This document shows positions 29,043-40,139 of a DNA stretch of 64,000 nucleotides, piece by piece. This stretch comes from Akkermansia muciniphila. Lineage in GTDB: Bacteria > Verrucomicrobiota > Verrucomicrobiia > Verrucomicrobiales > V1-33. The position numbers and the translations under genes were made by a program. Where the stretch lies: NCBI GenBank assembly GCA_945861415.1, contig CAMAUV010000009.1, forward strand, positions 1 through 64,000, given 5' to 3'. The notes under the pieces were generated by a model. The model ran no database searches, had not been told where the DNA came from, and saw only the letters and a list, made by a program, of their open reading frames with translations. The first letter of the stretch is position 1, and every line of letters starts with the position of its first letter.

Positions 29043-29957
29043 TCAGACGTCGTCCACAGCAGGCAGCCACGGTCGAAATTCCGGCGGGATGGGGGCCTCA
29101 AAGACAAGACGCCGATCGGTCTCGGGGTGGTCAAATCCGAGCGTGCGCGCGTGCAGCATCAGACGGCTGGTGCGCGTTTGGCGGCTGGTGCGGGCGTAAA
29201 TTTCATCACCCAGAAGTGGATGGCCAAGGTGACGCATATGTACGCGGATCTGATGCGTTCGCCCGGTATGCAGCGTGCATCGCACGAGCGAATCACTGCC
29301 GGTGATGTGGAGGACTTCGTAGTCGGTTACAGCGTGCTTGCCTGCGGGCGGGGGCACCACGGCCATGCGCAGGCGGTCGTGGGGATCGCGGGCGATGTGC
29401 GTTTCCACCGTGCCACTGCGCTGGGCCGGGATACCCTGCACGACTGCGAGGTAAACTTTTTCCACGCTGCGCCCGGCGAACTGCTCGGTGAGACTGTGGT
29501 GTGCGGCATCGGTGCGGGCCACAACGAGGCAGCCGCTCGTTTCCTTATCCAACCGGTGCACAATGCCGGGCCGGGCCACACCGCCGATGCTGCTCAGCCC
29601 GCCGAACCGGTGGAGTAGCGCATTGACGACCGTGCCGTCTTCATTGCCGTGGGCGGGATGGACGACCATACCGCAGGCCTTATTCAGCACGGCAAGGTGG
29701 GCGTCTTCATAGAGCACCTCCAGCGGGAGATCCTGCGGCTGGGCCTCCGCGGGTTTGTCCGGCGGAATGGTCCCGCTGATAGCATCCCCGGACTCGACGT
29801 CGGCACTGGCCTTGGTCGCGCGGCCATTCACGGTGACATGCCCCTCTTTGATCAGGGCTTGAATTCGTGAGCGGGAGAGATCGGGCAGACGGGCCGCCAG
29901 AAATTTGTCGAGCCGCCCGCCCCGCTCCGTTGCTTCGGCGGTGAAAGTGAAATCCAT
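29043..29957 (-). CDS. RluA-family pseudouridine synthase with S4 domain
   Basis: S4-like N-terminus, GIVHRLDKETSGCLVVARTD, HTGRTHQIRVHMRHLGHPLLGD. Confidence 0.94.
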   Translation of the reverse strand: MDFTFTAEATERGGRLDKFLAARLPDLSRSRIQALIKEGHVTVNGRATKASADVESGDAISGTIPPDKPAEAQPQDLPLEVLYEDAHLAVLNKACGMVVHPAHGNEDGTVVNALLHRFGGLSSIGGVARPGIVHRLDKETSGCLVVARTDAAHHSLTEQFAGRSVEKVYLAVVQGIPAQRSGTVETHIARDPHDRLRMAVVPPPAGKHAVTDYEVLHITGSDSLVRCTLHTGRTHQIRVHMRHLGHPLLGDEIYARTSRQTRTSRLMLHARTLGFDHPETDRRLVFEAPIPPEFRPWLPAVDDV

Positions 29958-30060
29958 TTGTATCTCTGCGGCGCGCTGGGTGTGATTTCAAGGCGAGTCT
30001 CCCGCTTGCTCCCTAAGGATGTTCTGTGCATAGGCAGCATGAATTCCACTTACCTGACCT

Positions 30061-31050
30061 ATGGCACAAATCTACTACTCCGGCCCCAACCGCCAGCCTG
30101 TTATCGTTGATGACACAGAAATTCCCGCCCTTGTCGCGAATGGTAGAGTCAATGCCGGCACGCTGGTATGGATGAATGGAATGGCGGACTGGAAACCTCT
30201 GAAGGATGTCCGGCCTGATTTGTTGAGCGCACCTGCCGCACTTGCCGGAACTGGGCCTCCGCCCCCACCGCGCAAGTCCCATGAGATCGACTACAAGCTC
30301 TTTGGCGAAGAGATGCAGATCGTGGAAATAGAACTCGACCCGGGGGAAACCGTGATCGCGGAAGCCGGGGCTATGAATTACATGGATCAGGGCATCAAGT
30401 TTGAGACGAAAATGGGCGATGGATCGAACCCGAAGAGCGGCTTCTGGGATAAGATGAAGCAGGTTGGGAGTCGGGTGTTCACTGGGGAGTCGCTGTTCAT
30501 GACCCACTTCACCAATCACGCTACGGGCAAACAGTCCGTGGCTTTTGCCGCGCCGTATCCGGGAAAGATCATCCCCATCGAGTTGAACCAGTACAACGGC
30601 GAACTGCTCTGTCAGAAAGACGCGTTTCTCTGTGCTGCCATGGGCACAAAGGTGGGCATCGCATTCGCGCAAAAGCTGGGTGTGGGCCTTTTCGGTGGTG
30701 AAGGATTCATCCTGCAAAAACTCAATGGCGACGGACGGGCATTCATCCACGTGGGCGGTACGGTGATCAAAAAGGAACTGCGCGGGGAAATGCTGCTCGT
30801 AGATACGGGCTGCCTTGCGGCATTCACGCAGGGCATTGAATACAACATTCAGCGTGCCGGAAATCTAAAGAGCATGGTGTTTGGCGGTGAGGGGCTCTTC
30901 CTTGCGACTCTGCGGGGATACGGTACCGTTTGGATTCAGAGCCTGCCCTTCGTTCGTCTTGCGGGTCGCATCCTCGCGAACCAAACGGGAGCCGCAAGTA
31001 GCGACAGCGGATCGCTCCTCGGTGGACTGGGGAATTTGTTCGGCGATTGA
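30061..31050 (+). CDS. GYF_2 domain plus AIM24/TIGR00266 family protein
   Basis: N-terminal [44 protein letters not shown] (GYF_2); [25 protein letters not shown] (AIM24). Confidence 0.88.
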   Translation: MAQIYYSGPNRQPVIVDDTEIPALVANGRVNAGTLVWMNGMADWKPLKDVRPDLLSAPAALAGTGPPPPPRKSHEIDYKLFGEEMQIVEIELDPGETVIAEAGAMNYMDQGIKFETKMGDGSNPKSGFWDKMKQVGSRVFTGESLFMTHFTNHATGKQSVAFAAPYPGKIIPIELNQYNGELLCQKDAFLCAAMGTKVGIAFAQKLGVGLFGGEGFILQKLNGDGRAFIHVGGTVIKKELRGEMLLVDTGCLAAFTQGIEYNIQRAGNLKSMVFGGEGLFLATLRGYGTVWIQSLPFVRLAGRILANQTGAASSDSGSLLGGLGNLFGD

Positions 31051-31098
31051 GCCTGCCATCGCCACGGAAGCCCCCACCGCTTCTCGCCGCCGCTCACT

Positions 31099-31576
31099 AT
31101 GTCATGGGGTGCGATGATTGTTAAATCCGCAGAGACTCAGGCCCCGATCGGCGGCTTTGAAGAACTGGCCGGAATGATTACAGACTTCTGGGAAACGGAC
31201 GAATCCCTGCCGCGCGAAAATTTTCCCCTTTGCCGTCCAGTCCACTTGCGGGGCAGCGGCTGCCGCATGGAGTCCAAGCTGCAGACGGCCGAAAAGATGG
31301 AGCGGATTCAGGAGAAACTAAAGCAGGAGGACAGTGGGAACCCAATTCAGCTTGAGGAATTGCTCTCGTGGGATCTCCGGGCCCGGCGGAGGAAGTGGTG
31401 GCCATTCTTTTCTCCATCAAAGGCGGCGGCGATCTGGCCGGGGATTTGGCGAATTCTTGCCTGCTGCACGACTCGTTTTAATCTACTTCCTGACCATGGA
31501 AACGATCGATCGGGAGGCTCCCGGCCGGGAATCCTATCATAAGTGGCAGGGGTTTCGGGATCATCTTGGGGAGTGA
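31099..31576 (+). pseudogene. Possible degenerate gene; plausible coding in three shifted frames
   Basis: Frames switch between ...RIQEKLKQEDSGNPIQLEELLSWDL..., EEVVAILFSIKGGGDLAGDLANSCLLHDSF* and ...YFLTMETIDREAPGRESYHKWQGFRDHLGE*. Confidence 0.25.
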
Positions 31577-31767
31577 ATTCCGGCGACGGCCTCAGGCTTT
31601 AGCGGCCCGCCGGGGCCGCTGGGTAATTCCCTGACGCAAGGAAAAATTATCTTCCCCTTGACCATGCACGGGGAAGGCCGTCTCGTTAATTTGGTTTCCA
31701 GCCCCGCGCTGAGGGGTGTGCCCCTCCCGTTTTAGTGCTTAATCCACTGAAAATCAAGGCACCCTAG

Positions 31768-32904
<1,137 letters not shown>

Positions 32905-33008
32905 CACTTTTCACCTGCATCCCCCGCCGTTATGACTGAGAGCCTGCAAATCACCTGCCTAGAGCCGGTTTGCTTGAACTCATTGCCCACCGGGGGTGCG
33001 CCGATGCA

Positions 33009-33881
33009 ATGAAGAAGCTGAATTTGCTTGCGCTGGCGTTGTTCGTGGCAGCCCTTGGTTGGGTCTACACGTTTAACAACGATATCACGCGCACTATTCA
33101 GAACCGCATCAGCGCATTCTTCGCCGCGTTTAAAAAGACAGGTGCCAGTGCTCAAGACGCGATCACCGGGGCCAGCGAGGCAAAGATGACGTCGGAGCAG
33201 CTCCGCGCCCTCAATAACAAGCTAGCCATTGAGAATGCGGAACTAAAAATCTACCGCTCGCAGGTGGAGAGCCTTCAGGGCGAAGTGAAGCGGCTCAGCG
33301 AACTGCTGAAATTCGATGAGCGAAGTCCGCTCGCCCTCATTCCGGCCAAGATCATCGTGCGCAAAGTGAGTGCATGGCACCACGGAGCCACCATTGACCG
33401 CGGCAGCCGCCACGGCATCCAAGCGGGCAGCCCCATCGTGGTGCCGGTGAGACCGCGCCCGGACGCGCCTGAGCAGCCCGCGCTGGTGGGCCGCATTCTG
33501 CGCATTGGTGAAAATGAGAGCGAAATACTCTTCATCACTGATGAGCTTTGCAAAGTTTCTGGCCGGGTGGAGGGCAGTGTCTTCAAGGGTATCCTCGAAG
33601 GCGTGCGCGTCTCCACCTCCCGCCGCCCTGAACTGCGTCTGCGCTATCTTTCCCGTGAAGCCACCGTGGAAAAAGAGCGCCTTGTCTATTCTTCTGATAC
33701 TACCAACCGCTTTCCTCCCGACATTCTGCTTGGGACCGTTGTCGATTTCCGGCCGGGCGATGCTTCCAGCGAGGCCATCGTCGAGCCGGCCGCAAATCTA
33801 GATGATTTGCCCTATGTCTTCGTGCTGGAGCAGAAAGTGGAGGCCAAATCCGCCCCGCCACCGCCTGCGGACCCGCCATGA
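33009..33881 (+). CDS. mreC: Rod-shape determining protein MreC
   Basis: Single TM, coiled-coil, IVRKVSAWHHGATIDRGSRHGIQAGSPIV; between mreB and mreD. Confidence 0.92.
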   Translation: MKKLNLLALALFVAALGWVYTFNNDITRTIQNRISAFFAAFKKTGASAQDAITGASEAKMTSEQLRALNNKLAIENAELKIYRSQVESLQGEVKRLSELLKFDERSPLALIPAKIIVRKVSAWHHGATIDRGSRHGIQAGSPIVVPVRPRPDAPEQPALVGRILRIGENESEILFITDELCKVSGRVEGSVFKGILEGVRVSTSRRPELRLRYLSREATVEKERLVYSSDTTNRFPPDILLGTVVDFRPGDASSEAIVEPAANLDDLPYVFVLEQKVEAKSAPPPPADPP

Positions 33882-34486
33882 TGATCTTCGTCCTCTTGCT
33901 TTTCATACTCTCCGGCTTCGGCTTTGTGGTGCAGGATTTTATTCCCTCCATCGACTGGGCATGGCATGCGCGCATCTTCATCGTGCCGGTCATCTTTTTT
34001 GCATGCGCCATCAGTCTGCCGTATCCGGTGATGCTGCTGTTTGCGTTCGCCACGGGTTTTGTGTGGGATGCGCTGAATCATGTCTCCTTGCAGTTTCCGG
34101 ATGTCGCACGGGTAGCCATTGAAGTGGGAGCTGTGCCGCCAGGGGCCGGGGCTCCGTTTGGCTTCACGATTTTCCTCTACGGGCTGCTTGGCTCTCTCAT
34201 GCACGGCATCCGTCCCCTCTTCCGCCGCGGGCGCTGGGAACTGCCGGTGCTCATGACCGGAGCGGGAACCTTTCTGCTTCTCACTCTCGATTACGTCTTT
34301 ATCAATTTCCGCCGCGGCGGCTTCCATTTTCCGCTGGAGGTCTGGCATCACATCGGAGCCACCGCCGTCCTGTCCATGATCGTCGCCCCCTTCGTTTTCC
34401 TTCTTATCAACTGGCTCGCCAAAATCAGCGGATACAGCATCCGCTACGAAGGCCTGAGCCGCCGTCGCTGGTCTCTCCCCAAATGA
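33878..34486 (+). CDS. mreD: MreD-like membrane protein
   Basis: Multi-TM, position mreC-mreD-PBP2, ATGA overlap. Confidence 0.75.
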   Translation: MMIFVLLLFILSGFGFVVQDFIPSIDWAWHARIFIVPVIFFACAISLPYPVMLLFAFATGFVWDALNHVSLQFPDVARVAIEVGAVPPGAGAPFGFTIFLYGLLGSLMHGIRPLFRRGRWELPVLMTGAGTFLLLTLDYVFINFRRGGFHFPLEVWHHIGATAVLSMIVAPFVFLLINWLAKISGYSIRYEGLSRRRWSLPK

Positions 34487-36810
34487 ACTACAGCCCTCGC
34501 CTCCGCCTTCTCCTGCTTGCCGTCGTTATCGTCGCCGGTTTCTTCGCGCTGTTTTACCGTCTCTGGTATCTCCAGATCGAACAGCAGGAGCACTACATGG
34601 CCCAGCAGCCGGAAACCGATACGGCGCAACAGCGCGTGCCCGGCACCCGCGGAAACCTTCGTGACCGTACCGGTAGTTTTTATTTCGCCCGCAATGAGAC
34701 CAGCATAGAGATTGGCATCAATCTGCGGGCGGTGGAACTAGCATGGTACGAAAAGCATCGACTGGATCTGCGCAAAAAGGATTTCGTTAAACCCATGCGT
34801 CCCTATGGGCCAAAAGCCGTGGAGGGGCTCGACATCATTGCTGTGCTCAACGAGATCGTCTTTGAGCCGCTCAATAATCTGAGGCTTTACAAAGTGCCCG
34901 CTACGGACGCCGCGAAGCGAAAACAGGAGCAGTCCATCATTCTCTCCTACATGTCCAACAAGGGGGTCATTCCTTTCCCTTATGAGAAAGATCTTCTGCA
35001 GGGGGACGATGAAAGCTTTCGCCGTTTTACCGCCTACGTAGAGAACGCCCCCAGCATTCCCGGCCTCACCATTACGGAGCGGCCCAAGCGCCGCTATCCC
35101 ATGAAAGCGATGGCTGGACATCTCGTGGGCTACATTCAGGAGAACCGCGATGTCCTGCCTGATGAGGAAAAGGCAGCCATGGACAAAGCAATTGCGAAAG
35201 CCGCGGCCGCCGACAAGCCGCGGCCGCAGTTCTACTTCGAAGCGGACGACATCGGCGTGTCCGGTTTGGAGGAATCTCAGAATGAAAAACTGCGCGGCAA
35301 ACCCGGCGAGCGCACATGGTTGGTGAACGAACATGGACGGCTCACGGAGGAAATCCGCGAATTGCGCCGCGATCCTCTGCCCGGCGCGGATGTTTTTCTG
35401 ACGATCGATGCTAGGATGCAATACATCGCCGAGATGGCGCTGCGCGATTCCAAAGCCGGACGCGCGGCTGCTGTGGTCATGCATCCTAACACTGGTGAGG
35501 TGCTGGCTATGGCATCGCTGCCTTCTTATGACCCATCCATGTTTCTTCCTCCTAAGGACAATGACGCGATCAATGCCCTCTACGATAAGGAATCCCCATT
35601 CCCACCAGCCTCACTGCCACTGGCGCTTCGTGCAGACACTCCCGGCTCGGCATTCAAACTGATGGTGGCGCTGGCGGCTTCCATGTCCGGGAAGCCGGTC
35701 ATTCGCTCCTACGGCTGCAACGGCGGTATTCTTTTCGGCAATAAAGTGGTCAGGTGCATGGGGACTCATGGCTCGCTGGGGCTGGCGGATGCTGTCAAGA
35801 AATCCTGCAATTGCTACTTTATGCAGCTCTCCATGGCTGCGAAGATCGAGAACCTGCAGGAAGTCACAAAGCTGTTCCATTTTGGCCAGCAGGACTTCCC
35901 CATGGGGAGCGGTATTGAAGTGCCCGGAATGGAGGGCAATGGCCGCCTCTACAGCCAGTCAGGCCGGTTCACTCAGACAGACACCGCCCTCGCTGGGATT
36001 GGTCAGGGACCGATCAACGTCACTCCCCTGCAACTGGCGATGCTGGCTTCCGCCATTGGCAACGGCGGCAAGATCTATCAGCCGACGCTGATTCACCATT
36101 TTGAAGAGCATCAGTATGACCGCGACAGCCGCCGCCAGAAGGTAATCACCGAGTTCAAACCTAAGCTGCTGGCCGATCTGATCAGTATGGGGGTCAAGCC
36201 ACTCGACCTCGAAGAAATGCAACTGGGCATGTGGAAGGTCGTCAACGAGCAGGGCGGCACGGCCATTGCGCGGGCCAAATCTACTATGGTGGTCATCGCC
36301 GGGAAAACCAGTACCGCTCAGCGAAAACTAAACGGCAAGGATGATGACCGCGTGTGGTTCATGGCGTATGCTCCTGCTGACAAGCCGACCATCGCTGTCG
36401 CCGTCATGGTCATTAACGGGAAAGCCGGAGGCCGTGTTGCAGCACCTATTGCCAAGCGGATCATTGAGCAGTGCATTGGTCTTGATGCCGGCACTTATCA
36501 TGTAAAGCCTTACGCACTGGACCCGGCTAAGGGCGGTTACAATTACCTCGATGAAGTCGTCTTCGAGGGAGATAATGTTCCGAGCAATTCAGACGAACCG
36601 GAAACCGCCGAAGGCACCGGAGAGGATTCCGCTGACACGGAGCCCGTTGCCGTGGCGCCCGGACCCAAAATCATGGCACCTAAGGCTGAAGTAGTCCCCG
36701 AAGATGATGCGACAGTAATGATTCGTCGGGTGCTGGAGCCTGTGAAATTCCGCCTTAAAACCGATCCCCCCAACCCGTCTGCGATAACCCCTGCGACAAA
36801 GACGAACTAA
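34483..36810 (+). CDS. mrdA: Penicillin-binding protein 2 (transpeptidase)
   Basis: N-terminal TM plus dimerisation domain; catalytic PGSAFKLM, later SCNCYFMQ and KTSTAQ motifs. Confidence 0.92.
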   Translation: MNYSPRLRLLLLAVVIVAGFFALFYRLWYLQIEQQEHYMAQQPETDTAQQRVPGTRGNLRDRTGSFYFARNETSIEIGINLRAVELAWYEKHRLDLRKKDFVKPMRPYGPKAVEGLDIIAVLNEIVFEPLNNLRLYKVPATDAAKRKQEQSIILSYMSNKGVIPFPYEKDLLQGDDESFRRFTAYVENAPSIPGLTITERPKRRYPMKAMAGHLVGYIQENRDVLPDEEKAAMDKAIAKAAAADKPRPQFYFEADDIGVSGLEESQNEKLRGKPGERTWLVNEHGRLTEEIRELRRDPLPGADVFLTIDARMQYIAEMALRDSKAGRAAAVVMHPNTGEVLAMASLPSYDPSMFLPPKDNDAINALYDKESPFPPASLPLALRADTPGSAFKLMVALAASMSGKPVIRSYGCNGGILFGNKVVRCMGTHGSLGLADAVKKSCNCYFMQLSMAAKIENLQEVTKLFHFGQQDFPMGSGIEVPGMEGNGRLYSQSGRFTQTDTALAGIGQGPINVTPLQLAMLASAIGNGGKIYQPTLIHHFEEHQYDRDSRRQKVITEFKPKLLADLISMGVKPLDLEEMQLGMWKVVNEQGGTAIARAKSTMVVIAGKTSTAQRKLNGKDDDRVWFMAYAPADKPTIAVAVMVINGKAGGRVAAPIAKRIIEQCIGLDAGTYHVKPYALDPAKGGYNYLDEVVFEGDNVPSNSDEPETAEGTGEDSADTEPVAVAPGPKIMAPKAEVVPEDDATVMIRRVLEPVKFRLKTDPPNPSAITPATKTN

Positions 36811-36861
36811 ACCAATTCACCGGCTGCCCAGCGGCCACCTAACCATTTAACCATTCAACAC

Positions 36862-38469
36862 ATGCCACTAGCAAACGTGATTAAAAAAATACGCAGACTT
36901 TTTGGAGCGAGTACTAACTTCAATGAAGGGTTCCGCATCGTCGTCAATACCGAGAGACTTGAGCAGCGCGTCGCCGTCGTGGAAAACGGGATGCTTGAGG
37001 AATACACCATTGAGCGCACCGGCACGCAGCACATCGTCGGCAGCATTTATAAAGGCCGCGTCCGCAATATTGAGCAGGGCCTCAAAGCCATGTTCGTGGA
37101 CATCGGTCTTGAGAAGAATGCTTTCCTGCATTTCTGGGATGCCATTCCCGCCGCCGACAATGAAGAGGACGGTGGGGGTGACATCGAGCACATCGACCGT
37201 GGCAGAAAAGCCAAAGTAACAAAGAAGAAGATCACCGCCAAGGATATTCCTGGACTTTATCCGGTGGGCGCGGAAATTCTCGTGCAGGTCACCAAGGGCC
37301 CCATCGGCAACAAAGGCCCGCGGGTGACGACGAATATTTCTCTGCCCGGGCGCTTCCTCGTGCTGATGCCGCTCAATGACATGTTCGGCATCAGTCGGAA
37401 GATCGACGAACCCAAGGAGCGCGACCGCCTGCGCAAGATTCTCCGCAAGCTGAACTTGCCGGACGGCATGGGCGTCATCATGCGCACCGTCTGTCAGGGG
37501 AAGCGTGCGCGTTATTTCGTGCGCGACCTTGCCATGCTCGTGAAGCAATGGAATGAGATCAGCCAAAAGAGCGAGAGCCGTCAGGCCCCCGTGTGCGCCT
37601 TTCAGGAGCCGGATCTTGTGGAGCGCACCGTGCGCGACTTTCTCACCGAGGAAGTGGATGAAGTCATTTGCGACGATGAAGCCACCACCGAACGCATGCG
37701 CAAACTGGTTGGCCTTATCAGCCGCCGCAGCAAGAAGGGCATTCACTGGGTGCAGAGCAACGAGCCCATCTTCGAGCGGCTGGGTATTCAAAAGCAGATC
37801 GACAATGCCTTCCACCGTCAGGTCTGGCTCAAGTGCGGCGGCTACATTGTCATTGATGAAACCGAAGCGCTCATCGCTATCGACGTGAATACCGGGCGCA
37901 ACAAAGGCAGCGATGATCTGGAGAAGACCATTCTCGTCACCAACCTTGAAGCTGCTGAGGAAGTTGCCCGCCAGCTCCGCCTGCGCAACATGGGCGGACT
38001 CATTGTGGTGGACTTCATCGACATGAAACACCGCCGCGATCAGATGGCCGTGTCTAAGATGATGAAGGACAAAATGCGGCGCGACAAAGCCAAAGTGCAG
38101 GTCCTGCCAATTTCATCGCTGGGGCTCATGGAAATGACTCGCCAGCGCCTCCACGAAAGCCTGAGCACAGCGGTCTATGACGACTGCCCGACGTGCAATG
38201 GACAGGGTCGCCTCAAGTCCACCGAAACCGTGAGCGTGGAACTGCAGCGCCGCCTCACCAGCATCCTCCAGCGCTATCCGGACAGCGACCACGACATCAT
38301 GATCACGGTGAGCCCCGAGGTCATGCACCGCCTGCGCACCAAGGATGAGCAACTGCTGGTGGAAATGGAGCGCAAGCATCACGGTCGCTTGAGCTTCCGC
38401 GTGGATCCGGCCTTGCACCGGGAAACTGTGTTGATCACGAATGCGCAAACCGGCAAGGACATGAAGTAA
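36862..38469 (+). CDS. rng: Ribonuclease G/E family protein
   Basis: S1-like GSIYKGRVRNIEQGLKAMFVDIG, AIDVNTGRNKG, GGLIVVDFIDM, CPTCNGQG. Confidence 0.95.
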   Translation: MPLANVIKKIRRLFGASTNFNEGFRIVVNTERLEQRVAVVENGMLEEYTIERTGTQHIVGSIYKGRVRNIEQGLKAMFVDIGLEKNAFLHFWDAIPAADNEEDGGGDIEHIDRGRKAKVTKKKITAKDIPGLYPVGAEILVQVTKGPIGNKGPRVTTNISLPGRFLVLMPLNDMFGISRKIDEPKERDRLRKILRKLNLPDGMGVIMRTVCQGKRARYFVRDLAMLVKQWNEISQKSESRQAPVCAFQEPDLVERTVRDFLTEEVDEVICDDEATTERMRKLVGLISRRSKKGIHWVQSNEPIFERLGIQKQIDNAFHRQVWLKCGGYIVIDETEALIAIDVNTGRNKGSDDLEKTILVTNLEAAEEVARQLRLRNMGGLIVVDFIDMKHRRDQMAVSKMMKDKMRRDKAKVQVLPISSLGLMEMTRQRLHESLSTAVYDDCPTCNGQGRLKSTETVSVELQRRLTSILQRYPDSDHDIMITVSPEVMHRLRTKDEQLLVEMERKHHGRLSFRVDPALHRETVLITNAQTGKDMK

Positions 38470-38726
38470 GCAGCCAAATCCTTCGCTATGAAATTCCTCG
38501 TGATCTCCCGCAAAGAGGCCGTGACCTGAATTCTGAGCCCGCTGCTGCTCGCGTTTGGGGGCATGAGACTGTTTCTGCATCTGGGGCAGGTGCAGCATGT
38601 TTATCCCGGCGGGTATCTGGCGCATCATTTGTTGACCGACCGCCTCATCACGATCCCGGCGCCTTTTGTCCTCACCTTCAGGCCGCGCAGCCGTTTCACC
38701 GCTGTGCTATCGGGGCTAGCCCTGCC

Positions 38727-38897
38727 ATGATCCCGGACGAGATCGTCTACCTCGTGGCGACCAGAGGTTCGGGTGCAGATTACGTCTCGGCGCTCTCGTT
38801 GTGCGGGGCGCTGGTATTCATCGCGCTGGGGTTGGCGGCCCTGCCGTTCACTTTTTTGCTGGGCGGGAGGCGCGGCGGCTGGTCTACAGCTCCTTAG
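38727..38897 (+). CDS. Tiny membrane protein candidate (56 aa), absent from ORF track
   Basis: MIPDEIVYLVATRGSGADYVSALSLCGALVFIALGLAALPFTFLLGGRRGGWSTAP*; start overlaps the preceding small ORF stop (ATGA). Confidence 0.4.
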   Translation: MIPDEIVYLVATRGSGADYVSALSLCGALVFIALGLAALPFTFLLGGRRGGWSTAP

Positions 38898-40125
38898 GCC
38901 TCTGCATGAGACTGGCGACTCTGTGGAGGAGGCGACCGGCGCCTCCTCCGTCGATGACCCTGTGGTCAAAGCTCAGGGTGAGCCCAGCTTGCGTCTGCGG
39001 GATAAATTTTTCCTGCTCCGCGTCCCAAAAGGGTTGCTTGATGCCTACGCCGAGCCCCAGTAGCAGACTTTGTTCCGGTAGAGGAATGGGCGTGGCCCAT
39101 TCAATACCAAATGTTCCAAAGTTGGTGATGGTGGCAATCCCTACGCCGCGGGCTTCCGGCGGGAGTTTGCGTTCACGGGCGCGCTGCACCAGTTCGTTAT
39201 AGTTGGCGGTCAAATCGGCCAGTGTCTTCTTCTCCACATCACGTATAATGGGGACAAGAACGCCTTCATCTACTTCTACAGCGAACCCAAGATCAATGGC
39301 CGGCGGGTGCACGATACGTTTACCGATGAGGCGGCCGGCAGCCGCGGTATTTTCGGATAGTGCGATGGCAAGAGCGCGCATCGCATACAGGGCGGGACCG
39401 GGGCGCGGTTCGGTATGAGCTTTCCGGTGTTTCAGCAGGGGATCAAGATTCACTCGAATGCCAATCGTGGCTAGCGGCCGCGTCCAGCTGCGGCGCATGG
39501 AGTCCGCCACTGCGATGCGCATGGGGCTGGCTGCCGTGGTCTGGTGCTGATCGAGCTGTGCCATGAAGTTCTCGAAATCCTCCACAGTAACGCGACCGCC
39601 GCTTCCGCTGCCGGCTACTCCAGAGAGGTCGGAGGCATTGATGCCCAGTTCAACCATGCGGGCCCGGAGACGCGGGGAAATGTATCCGGCTCCGGTGGTG
39701 GATACGGGCACAGGCAGGCCTGTCAGCACGGGCTGCACTGGGGGCGTCTCCGCATGCATCTGAATGCTGGACTCCACTTTAAAGTGTAGGCCGGCAAGAT
39801 CATCACCGGTAGCGGTGTCGCCGGCAGTCACTGGCTGCACGGGGTTTTCCGCTATGGGCTGAACCCCGGCGCGAGCGGCCTCCTCAGCAGTCACACGAAG
39901 GTAGCCCAGCGTGCTGCCCACGGGATAACTCTCGCCATTGCGGCAGCTAAATTCCTCCACGATGCCGCTGCATGGTATAGTGACGCTCATGGTGGCCTTT
40001 TGCGTTTCCACCTCCATGATTTCTTGGTCGGCCTGCACGCTGTCACCCGGGTGGACTTCAAGCCGGATAATCGTCGCCTCGGCAATTGATTCACCGAGTT
40101 GAGGCATGAGAATCGGAATACGCAT
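38884..40125 (-). CDS. pdhC: Pyruvate dehydrogenase E2 (dihydrolipoamide acetyltransferase)
   Basis: Lipoyl domain (EVETQKATMSV), E3-binding region (ISPRLRARMVELGI), catalytic SFDHRVIDGGGAGRL. Confidence 0.93.
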   Translation of the reverse strand: MRIPILMPQLGESIAEATIIRLEVHPGDSVQADQEIMEVETQKATMSVTIPCSGIVEEFSCRNGESYPVGSTLGYLRVTAEEAARAGVQPIAENPVQPVTAGDTATGDDLAGLHFKVESSIQMHAETPPVQPVLTGLPVPVSTTGAGYISPRLRARMVELGINASDLSGVAGSGSGGRVTVEDFENFMAQLDQHQTTAASPMRIAVADSMRRSWTRPLATIGIRVNLDPLLKHRKAHTEPRPGPALYAMRALAIALSENTAAAGRLIGKRIVHPPAIDLGFAVEVDEGVLVPIIRDVEKKTLADLTANYNELVQRARERKLPPEARGVGIATITNFGTFGIEWATPIPLPEQSLLLGLGVGIKQPFWDAEQEKFIPQTQAGLTLSFDHRVIDGGGAGRLLHRVASLMQRPKEL

Positions 40126-40139
40126 AGGTTGGGAAAGGC

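Noticed and set aside
36868-38031. 387-aa minus-strand ORF antisense to RNase G
   Set aside because: Antisense to conserved RNase G motifs; no independent support.
38527-38529. TGA at 38527 as a second selenocysteine codon
   Set aside because: Context (EAVT-TGA-ILSP) has no redox motif or neighbouring Cys; a lost Trp codon or a downstream start is more likely.
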